From positions 1 through 56,159 of the forward strand of contig JAFUFL010000007.1 of assembly GCA_017469935.1 (NCBI GenBank): 56,159 bases of DNA, in the 5' to 3' direction. The notes below the pieces were generated by a model. The model was given only the letters and a program-made list of their open reading frames with translations. It was not told the origin of the DNA and ran no database searches. The position numbers and the translations under genes are program-made. Shown here piece by piece: positions 42,068-48,588 of the stretch. Each line of letters begins with the position of its first letter. Position 1 is the stretch's first letter. This DNA comes from Lachnospiraceae bacterium. Lineage in GTDB: Bacteria; Bacillota; Clostridia; Lachnospirales; Lachnospiraceae.

Positions 42068-43693
42068 ATGGCACAGTTTATTACGGCAAAAGAAGCGGCG
42101 CAGCTGATTCCGGACGGCGCCACGGTCGCGATCTCGGGCATGGGCCTTTCCGGCTGGGCGGAAGAGCTGGGATGTGCTGTCAGGGACAGATTTAAGGAGA
42201 CCGGACACCCCAGGGACCTTCATCTCAAGCAGGACAGCGCCATGGGCGACTGGGCGGTCGGACAGAAGTTTATCGGCTGGGACAGAAACAAGCGGGAAGT
42301 GCCGGACACGGAGCACGGAGCCCGCGGCTCGACGCGGTTTGGCGAAGCCGGCCCCGGACTTATCAAAAAATGGACCAGCGCTCATGTGGGCAGCTCCTTT
42401 ACACTGAACGACCTGGCCTCAAAGAACCTTCTGGAGAGCTACTGCCTCCCCCAGGGCGTCACGATCAATCTGTGGAGAGAGATCGCGGCAGGACGCCCCG
42501 GCCTGATCACCAAGACAGGTCTCGGCACTTTTGTGGACCCCAGGGTAGAAGGCGGCAGAATGAACGAAGCGGCCAAAGATGAGATCGTCAAACTGATCGA
42601 GTTTAACGGCGAAGAGTATCTTTTCTACCCCACCTTCAAGTGCGATGTCGCGCTCCTTCGCGGCACGATCGCGGACGAGAACGGAAATATCTCCTTCCGC
42701 CACGAGAGCGTCGTAAATGAAGGCCCCGCGATCGCGGCCGCCACCAAGAACAGCGGGGGCATAGTGATCGTGCAGGTCGAATATCTGGCCAAAAAAGAGA
42801 CTCTGGATCCCAAGGAAGTCAAGATCCCGGGCGTTCTGGTGGACTATGTGGTGCAGGCGAAGGATCCCATGTCCTGCTGGCAGTCGGAAGGTGTTTACTG
42901 GGAACCCGCTTTTTCGGGCCAGATCAGGAAGCCTCTCGGCGCGATCGAGCCGCTTCCCATGGACGAGAGAAAGGTGATCTGCAGACGCTGCGCCATGGAA
43001 CTCAAGAAGGGAAGCCTGATCAATCTGGGCGTCGGAGTGCCGGCAGATGTGGCCAAAGTCATCGCGGAGGAAGGCCTGATCGAACATGTGACGATGAGCA
43101 CGGAGAGCGGAATGGTGGGAGGAGTTCCTTCGGCTCTTCCGAATTTCGGAAGCTCCTACAATCCGGAGAGCATTATCACCCCCAATGAGATGTTCGACCT
43201 CATTGACGGCGGCGGACTGGACGCGACCTGCCTCGGGATCGGCGAAATCGACAAAGAGGGAAACAACAATGTCAGCCGCATGGGAAAACGCCGGATCGGT
43301 CCCGGAGGTTTTATCGACATCACGGCGGCGACGCCCAAGGTCATCTTCGCGGGCACGTTCATGGGAAAGGCGGAGCTCAAGACCGGAGACGGCCGGATGA
43401 CGGTGCTCAAGGAGGGAACCTTCCGCAAGTTTGTGGACAAAGTCGGACAGATCACGTTCGCGGGCCAGTATTCACCCGCCACGCAGGAAGTGCTGTACGT
43501 CACCGAGCGCGCCGTCTTCAAACTCATTGACCATAAGGTGACTCTCATCGAGATCGCGCCGGGCATTGACCTTCAGACGCAGGTTCTCGACCAGATGGAC
43601 TTCGTCCCGGAGATTGCGGATGATCTTAAGCTCATGGATGAGGGGATTTTCTGTGAGAAGTGGGGAGGACTTGGGAAGTATATGGAAGGCTGA
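42068..43693 (+). CDS. Class I acyl-CoA:carboxylate CoA-transferase (YdiF/propionate CoA-transferase type)
   Basis: The 541-residue single-chain enzyme joins alpha-like (ITAKEAAQLIPDGATVAISG; LPQGVTINLWREIAAGRPG) and beta-like halves (MELKKGSLINLGVGVPADVA). The catalytic Glu is in VTMSTESGMVGGVP. YdiF-type members pass CoA among short acids such as acetate, propionate or 4-hydroxybutyrate. AAAGGAG precedes ATG 42068, 14 bp after the MATE stop. Together with the class III enzyme the cluster has two unrelated ways to make or recycle CoA esters. A REP-like palindrome follows the stop. Confidence 0.93.
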   Translation: MAQFITAKEAAQLIPDGATVAISGMGLSGWAEELGCAVRDRFKETGHPRDLHLKQDSAMGDWAVGQKFIGWDRNKREVPDTEHGARGSTRFGEAGPGLIKKWTSAHVGSSFTLNDLASKNLLESYCLPQGVTINLWREIAAGRPGLITKTGLGTFVDPRVEGGRMNEAAKDEIVKLIEFNGEEYLFYPTFKCDVALLRGTIADENGNISFRHESVVNEGPAIAAATKNSGGIVIVQVEYLAKKETLDPKEVKIPGVLVDYVVQAKDPMSCWQSEGVYWEPAFSGQIRKPLGAIEPLPMDERKVICRRCAMELKKGSLINLGVGVPADVAKVIAEEGLIEHVTMSTESGMVGGVPSALPNFGSSYNPESIITPNEMFDLIDGGGLDATCLGIGEIDKEGNNNVSRMGKRRIGPGGFIDITAATPKVIFAGTFMGKAELKTGDGRMTVLKEGTFRKFVDKVGQITFAGQYSPATQEVLYVTERAVFKLIDHKVTLIEIAPGIDLQTQVLDQMDFVPEIADDLKLMDEGIFCEKWGGLGKYMEG

Positions 43694-43704
43694 GAATAGG
43701 GGGA

Positions 43705-43767
43705 GTGTGTCACGGGGACGTATCAACTGACACATTTTGTGTCAGTTGATACGTCCCCGTGACACAC
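43705..43767. repeat. REP-like palindrome D, perfect 30-bp arms
   Basis: GTGTGTCACGGGGACGTATC plus ten further bases pair without mismatch with their complement around a three-base TTT loop. It starts 11 bp after the class I CoA-transferase stop and lies directly before copy 2 of the 330-bp element. Confidence 0.9.
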
Positions 43768-44084
43768 CGTGTTGGCGCCGTGCCGCAGGCGCGGGCGCGG
43801 GCGCTGGAGCCGGGGCGCCTATGGCGGTGCAGTTGGATTTTAGGCATAACAACTGCATTTTGCAGGAATAACTCCCATAGTGATTTCAGAAACCACCATA
43901 TTGGGTCAAATTATGAAGATATTTTCCATAAAACTAGGCACAGCGGTGCATTGTGGAAAAAATATTACCTAATTCAGACTGTCGGAGTGAATGCCTGGGA
44001 AAAAATTAGGATATGGAATTGTAAAAATGCGGGTTTATACCTAAAAACGCAGAGGCCATTTTCGACCTCTGCGTTTTGTTGATG
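43766..44084 (+). repeat. Dispersed ~330-bp non-coding element, copy 2
   Basis: Same structure and orientation as copy 1 at 32859: a variable GC-rich head, a body from 43822 that begins TGGCGGTGCAGTTG, the shared ACTAGGCACAGCGGTGCATT region, the CCTAATT/AATTAGG and TTTTAGGCAT/ATACCTAAAA pairings, and the closing terminator CGCAGAGG/CCTCTGCG plus TTTT (44048-44077). Differences from copy 1 are scattered substitutions and small indels. No gene is present. REP-like palindromes D and E flank it. Confidence 0.8.
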
Positions 44085-44097
44085 TGTGCCATGGTTT

Positions 44098-44158
44098 TGT
44101 GTCACGGGGACGTATCCGGTGACACATTTTGTGTCAGCAGATACGTCCCTGTGACACA
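44098..44158. repeat. REP-like palindrome E
   Basis: TGTGTCACGGGGACGTATC pairs with GATACGTCCCTGTGACACA with one mismatch; the apex is TGACACATTTTGTGTCA. It ends about ten bases before the stop codon of the convergent transporter gene, whose tail region carries a further TGACACA. Confidence 0.88.
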
Positions 44159-44168
44159 CCGTGACACA

Positions 44169-45140
44169 TCAAGCTTTCTTCTTATCAGAAGTATTAACGA
44201 TTACGATTCCCGCACTGACAAGCAGCAGGGCCAGAAGCCCGGTCAGCGAGAAAGCCTCCCTGCCTTCACCCAGGAACAGAGCTGAGAGCAGAACGCCCAT
44301 CACCGGATTGATGAAGCCGAGGATGGAGACGCGGCTCACGGGGTTGTACTTGAGCAGGACGCCCCAGAGCGTGTAGGCTCCCGCCGAAATGAAGCCCATG
44401 TAGAGCAGGTTCAGGACACAGCCGGTGCTGTAGAAGATCAGGTGTCCGCCCATGAGGGAGCCGATCGCGAAGAGGATCACTCCGCCGATCAGGAACTGGT
44501 AGCCGCTCAGGACCACGGGATTTTCGTCGCGGGAGAAGATCTTGATCAGGCATCCGGAGGCTGCGTAGAAGAAATCAGCCACGAGCATGGCGCCTTCGCC
44601 TGCCAGGGTCACGCGGCCGCCTTCCATGAGCGCCTGTCCGCCGCCCAGGATCAGCAGGATGCCGGCGAAGCCGACCAGGCATCCGAGGAACTTTCTCAGC
44701 GTCATCTTCTCAAAGCGGAAGATGTAGACCGCAAACAGGATCGCGATGAAGTTGCCCGACGCGTTGATGATCGAGCCGCGCACGCCGGACGTGTTGGCCA
44801 GGGCCATGAAGAAGAAGTAGTACTGGCCGACCGTCTGCACCAGAGACAGGATCACGACGTTCTTCCACGATTCTTTCTTGGGCAGAAGAAACTTTCTTGC
44901 CAAAATAGAGCCAAACACAATGGTCATGACACCCGCGATCATGAATCTGGCGCCCGCCAGCATGATCCGGGAAGCGGTGTCATCGGGCCCGATCTTAAAC
45001 TGTTCATACGCGATCTTGATGGCCGGTGAGGCGCTTCCCCACAGCACGCAGCAGAAAACCGCGGTGAGAAGCGTCACCGGGAACCAGGCCCAGATCACGC
45101 CGTTTTTCTTGTTTTGGGTTGCTGTTTCGTTAGCAGTCAT
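44169..45140 (-). CDS. EamA/DMT-superfamily transporter
   Basis: The 323-residue protein has ten hydrophobic segments in two EamA halves (AVFCCVLWGSASPAIKIAY; VQTVGQYYFFFMALANTSGVRGSII; second half AYTLWGVLLKYNPVSRVSILGFINPVMGVLLSALFLGE, partly quoted). Members export amino acids or other metabolites. AGGAGA precedes the ATG. Its stop lies at the border of palindrome E. Substrate unknown. Confidence 0.9.
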   Translation of the reverse strand: MTANETATQNKKNGVIWAWFPVTLLTAVFCCVLWGSASPAIKIAYEQFKIGPDDTASRIMLAGARFMIAGVMTIVFGSILARKFLLPKKESWKNVVILSLVQTVGQYYFFFMALANTSGVRGSIINASGNFIAILFAVYIFRFEKMTLRKFLGCLVGFAGILLILGGGQALMEGGRVTLAGEGAMLVADFFYAASGCLIKIFSRDENPVVLSGYQFLIGGVILFAIGSLMGGHLIFYSTGCVLNLLYMGFISAGAYTLWGVLLKYNPVSRVSILGFINPVMGVLLSALFLGEGREAFSLTGLLALLLVSAGIVIVNTSDKKKA

Positions 45141-45222
45141 TTTGTTTATCTCCTCGTATTATTAAGTAATATTTGTTGCTTTCCGGCAGCAGGCGCCGCC
45201 ACGATCAGCGGGCGCAGAAAAT

Positions 45223-45248
45223 CGCCTCCCGGCGAAATGCGGGAGGCG
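45223..45248 (-). terminator. Hairpin after the VanX-like gene
   Basis: CGCCTCCCG pairs perfectly with CGGGAGGCG, about 30 bp beyond the stop of the dipeptidase gene on the minus strand. A short A/T tract (TTTTCTGC on that strand) follows. Confidence 0.55.
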
Positions 45249-45280
45249 CGGGGCAGGCCGCGCGAGGCCTGCAGCCTCAT

Positions 45281-45940
45281 TCACCTTTTCAGAAATTCCG
45301 TCGAGACGGGAAACTCGAAATAAGTGTCCGGATACGGCTCGTCCCCAAGTGTGAAGTGCCACCACTCGCAGTCGATGGGCACAAATCCGCCGCGGACCAT
45401 CAGGTCCTGCAGGAACATCCGGTTCTCGTACTGCTCCTTTGTGACGTCCTTGCAATCGGGGTGGGACAGCTCGCTGAAATAGTCGAAGGGACTTCCCATG
45501 TCCACTTCTTTGCCGGTTTTCATATCCAGAAGCGTCAGATCGATGGTGCTGCCTCTGCTGTGGCTGGACTGGCTGGCAATGTAGCCCCTGCGGAAGAGCT
45601 CCTGCTTCTCGAGGTCCGGGTAGAAGAACGGCTTCATGCGCTGGTCCAGGTCGTCCACGCCCCAGAGCACAAAGTGCCTGACCGCGGCCGCCGGGCGGTA
45701 CGCGTCGAAGACTTTGAGGCGGTAGCCCATCACATTTGCCCGATTGCTGATCGCCTTAAGGGCTCTTGCCGCTTCCTTGGTGATGATCGCGCAGGGCTGC
45801 TCGTAGCCGTCGATCCTGTCTCCCACAAAATTGAAGGTGGAAAAATAGCGAATCTCCTGCACGATCGACGGAACAATATCCGAGAGCAGGACAAACCCAG
45901 ATGCATTCATCGCCGCTTCTTTTTTAAAATCTTTTTCCAT
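45281..45940 (-). CDS. D-alanyl-D-alanine dipeptidase (VanX family)
   Basis: The 219-residue zinc peptidase has the VanX ligands: His and Asp in SHSRGSTIDLTLLD, and Glu/His in DCEWWHFTLGD; Arg in KVFDAYRPAAAV is the usual substrate-side residue. ATG 45940 follows CCGGAG at eight bases; the Met ten residues on is an alternative. No vanA/vanH genes are near, so a role in peptidoglycan dipeptide use is more likely than vancomycin resistance. No signal peptide. Confidence 0.9.
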   Translation of the reverse strand: MEKDFKKEAAMNASGFVLLSDIVPSIVQEIRYFSTFNFVGDRIDGYEQPCAIITKEAARALKAISNRANVMGYRLKVFDAYRPAAAVRHFVLWGVDDLDQRMKPFFYPDLEKQELFRRGYIASQSSHSRGSTIDLTLLDMKTGKEVDMGSPFDYFSELSHPDCKDVTKEQYENRMFLQDLMVRGGFVPIDCEWWHFTLGDEPYPDTYFEFPVSTEFLKR

Positions 45941-46267
45941 TCTATTACTCCGGTGCGCACGGCACTTTTCCATAACCGGTGAGACCGCATAAGCGAAAGC
46001 TCCCTCCGGCTCAAACGCTTTCAGCTAAAATGATCTTCAATTAAAATGATCTTCAATTAAAATGATCTTCAGCCAAAACTGCCTTTACAACCCTATCATA
46101 ATTCTCTGTCTTTTACCATAAACGAATTGGATCTGAATGTGTACAATTTCGGATGTAAAATAGTCTGAAAAGTCCATAAATATAAAGGTTTGAGGTATTA
46201 CTAATTGGCGGGAACCGTGCGATACTGATTACTAAGAGGTGTTTACGAAATACGAGGGAGGTAAGAT
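45941..46267. other. 327-bp divergent intergenic region with 16-bp tandem repeat
   Basis: No gene. TAAAATGATCTTCAAT occurs in tandem at 46026 and 46042 with a third, nearly complete copy at 46058 (to 46072). AT-rich sequence suitable for promoters of both flanking genes surrounds it. GGGAGGTAAG precedes the ATG at 46268. Confidence 0.7.
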
Positions 46268-47503
46268 ATGCCTGTACATGTAATTACTGAAGCCAACCGC
46301 TGTCTGCAGTGTAAGAATCCCCGCTGCCGTATGCAGGGATGTCCCATTCAGACAAATATTCCGGAAGTCATCCGCCTGTTCAAAGAGAACAAGATGATGG
46401 AAGCCGCAGAGATTCTTTTCGAGAACAATCCGCTTTCTGTGGTCTGCTCCCTGGTATGCAACCACGAGAACCAGTGCGAAGGGCACTGCGTGCGCGGAAT
46501 CAAGGGCGAGCCGGTTCACTTTTCTTCTATTGAGAACTATATTTCGGACTCCTGCTTCGAGAGGCTGGATCTGAGCTGCGCGCCCGCGAACGGCATGAAG
46601 GTGGGCGTAATCGGCGCTGGCCCCGCAGGAATCACGATCGCCATCATTCTGGCCCGCCGCGGCTACAAGGTGACCGTATTCGAGACCCGCGAGAAGATCG
46701 GCGGCATCCTCCGCTACGGCATTCCGGAGTTCCGTCTGCCCAAGTCTATTTTGGACCGCTATTATCGCAGAATGCGCGATATGGGCATCATGTTCCGTCC
46801 CAACTTCGAGCTGGGCGGATCCACGAGCATACAGGATCTGTTCGACGACGGCTATCGCAGTGTCTTCGTCGGAACCGGCGCCTGGAAGCCGCGCAAGCTG
46901 GGCGTGCCCGGAGAGACTTTCGGCCATGTCTTCTACGCGATCAACTATCTGAACAACCCCGATGTCTACGAACTGGGTGACAAAGTAGCGATCATAGGCG
47001 CGGGTAACGCAGCCATGGACGTGGCGCGCACCGCCATTCGCCACGGCGCCAGAGACGTCACCGTCTATGTGCGGGGCGACAAGGTGGCGGCGTCTGAGAA
47101 TGAATATAATTATGCAGTGCTTGACGGCGTCCACTTTGAGTTTAATAAGAACATTGTACGCATTGTGGACGAAGGCGCGGTCTTCTGCGACAGAGTGGAG
47201 GATCCGGAGACAGGAAAGGCTGTGGACGATCACTCCACGGATCAGCTTGTGGAGGCGGACAGCGTCATGATCGCCATCTCCCAGGTTCCCCGCGACAGGC
47301 TTGTCAGCAGAGATCACGAGCTGCACCTGAACCAGCGCGGAAACCTGCAGATCGACGAGCAGGGCGAGACCACCATGGACGGCGTCTTCGCTTCCGGCGA
47401 TGTCGTGACCGGCGCCAAGACCGTTGTGGCGGCAGTGGCAGCGGCCAAGCAGATCGCCGATAACATGGACGCTTATATGCAGGAGAAGTTCGGAAATAAG
47501 TGA
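46268..47503 (+). CDS. GltD-like NAD(P)-dependent FAD oxidoreductase
   Basis: The 411-residue protein has an N-terminal cysteine-rich ferredoxin-like part (RCLQCKNPRCRMQGCPIQTNIP; CSLVCNHENQCEGHC) expected to bind [4Fe-4S] clusters, an FAD motif VGVIGAGPAGITIAI near residue 112, and an NAD(P) motif VAIIGAGNAAMDVART near 240. This is the layout of glutamate synthase small subunit and related NfnL-type proteins. No glutamate synthase large subunit lies beside it, so the electron partner is unknown. Confidence 0.9.
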   Translation: MPVHVITEANRCLQCKNPRCRMQGCPIQTNIPEVIRLFKENKMMEAAEILFENNPLSVVCSLVCNHENQCEGHCVRGIKGEPVHFSSIENYISDSCFERLDLSCAPANGMKVGVIGAGPAGITIAIILARRGYKVTVFETREKIGGILRYGIPEFRLPKSILDRYYRRMRDMGIMFRPNFELGGSTSIQDLFDDGYRSVFVGTGAWKPRKLGVPGETFGHVFYAINYLNNPDVYELGDKVAIIGAGNAAMDVARTAIRHGARDVTVYVRGDKVAASENEYNYAVLDGVHFEFNKNIVRIVDEGAVFCDRVEDPETGKAVDDHSTDQLVEADSVMIAISQVPRDRLVSRDHELHLNQRGNLQIDEQGETTMDGVFASGDVVTGAKTVVAAVAAAKQIADNMDAYMQEKFGNK

Positions 47504-47908
47504 GATTAATAAGTGAGATTTGACATTGTCAGTTTTTCCCGCCGCTGACAATTGACAGATAAACCCGAATAAAGCGAAAGGGAAAGAGCCCTTCAGAATG
47601 AGCACCGGCCATCCGGTATCCATTCTGAAGGGCTCTTCTCTTAAAGGGGGGAAAATGATAAACAATACGTCTCGGCAGGGAAGAAACTGATTGAGGGGGA
47701 GTTCATTTCTTTGTGCCCCTGTCGATGATGTAATAATAAAGGGAAATTATGTTCAAATCGCGGATTTCCTGTGAACAAAATGTGAAATCAGCCCCACTGG
47801 GGTCAACAATGCGCACACGGCGCGGAAAGGAAGGCGCTGCTATGGGCAGCCCGCACGCGGCGCGGCGGCTCGCCCCGCGAGCCTTGTCCCCGCCTGATCC
47901 GCCTGCCG
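47504..47908. other. 405-bp gap between convergent genes, no gene seen
   Basis: After the GltD-like gene there is a terminator (47585-47636). The rest, to the stop of rlmH, is GC-rich around 47820-47900 and contains no supported gene; short frames there lack ribosome sites. Confidence 0.6.
47585..47636. terminator. Terminator-like stem between convergent genes
   Basis: AGAGCCCTTCAGAATG pairs perfectly with CATTCTGAAGGGCTCT; the loop holds a second stem ACCGG/CCGGT. TCTCTT follows on the plus strand. It likely serves both strands. Confidence 0.75.
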
Positions 47909-48382
47909 TCACTTGTGATATTTTCTCCCATTCAGGATCATGAAGGCGCGGTAGATCTGTTCCAGAACCAGCACGCGCGTCATGAGGTGGGTGAATGTCA
48001 GGTCGGAGAGCTTCCAGCGGACGTTGGCGCGCGCCGTAAGGGCGGGCGAAGGTCCCAGGGACCCTGCTATGACAAAAGTCAGATTGCTCGAAGCCATCTG
48101 CCAGCCGCCCAGTTTCTCGGCGAAGGTCTCGCTGTCCCAGTGGGAGCCGTGCAGGTCGAGCAGGATGACGAAATCGCCGTCCCTGATCTGGGCCAGGGCG
48201 CGCTCGCCCTCTTTTTCTTTGGCCAGGGCGGCCTCCTTTTCGCGCTCGATGCGATCGTTGGGCTCGTCGCGAACTTCGAGGATCTCTATTTTGGCAAAAG
48301 CGCTCAGGCGCTTTGTGTATTCTTCTTCGAGCATGTGGAGGGCTTTGTCCTTCATTTTGCCGATGCAAAGGATGCGGATCAT
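47909..48382 (-). CDS. rlmH: 23S rRNA (pseudouridine(1915)-N(3))-methyltransferase RlmH
   Basis: The 157-residue SPOUT enzyme methylates pseudouridine 1915 of 23S rRNA with S-adenosylmethionine. The start MIRILCIGKMKDK, the middle VILLDLHGSHWDSETFAEKL, the knot region FVIAGSLGPSPAL, and the C-terminus QIYRAFMILNGRKYHK identify it. AAAGGAGA precedes ATG 48382; the upstream extension of the frame has no family match. Length is standard. Confidence 0.95.
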   Translation of the reverse strand: MIRILCIGKMKDKALHMLEEEYTKRLSAFAKIEILEVRDEPNDRIEREKEAALAKEKEGERALAQIRDGDFVILLDLHGSHWDSETFAEKLGGWQMASSNLTFVIAGSLGPSPALTARANVRWKLSDLTFTHLMTRVLVLEQIYRAFMILNGRKYHK

Positions 48383-48551
48383 GGGATCTCCTTTCTGTGC
48401 GGAGTTGTCGTCCAGAACATTTTCTAATGAGGCGGCCGATTCGTCAACCGACCGGCCCGCTAAAAACAGGCAAAAAGAGGTACCGATCCGGCACCCCAAG
48501 TCCCAAATGCTGCGCAGGCGGCCTGCGCGGGAGACTTTTTCCGATATCTTT

Positions 48552-48588
48552 TTGTCCCGAAGGGGATGTAGTTTGCTATAATGGTCAT
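48552..48588 (+). promoter_or_regulatory. Extended -10 promoter placed for a leaderless transcript
   Basis: TGCTATAAT (TATAAT at 48577-48582 with the TGN extension) ends seven bases before the ATG at 48589. A weak -35 candidate TTGTCC lies at 48552. A start site six to seven bases after the -10 box would fall on or next to the A of the ATG. No ribosome binding site lies between. Confidence 0.6.

Noticed and set aside
45281-45940. Vancomycin resistance locus suggested by the VanX-like gene
   Set aside because: No ligase, dehydrogenase or VanRS genes are present; VanX-family dipeptidases are common without resistance.
46232-47665. 477-codon open frame on the minus strand
   Set aside because: It is antisense to the clearly coding GltD-like gene and has His/Val-rich, non-protein-like composition.
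47703-48368. 221-codon minus-strand frame over rlmH
   Set aside because: RlmH in another frame has family motifs and a good ribosome site; this one has neither.
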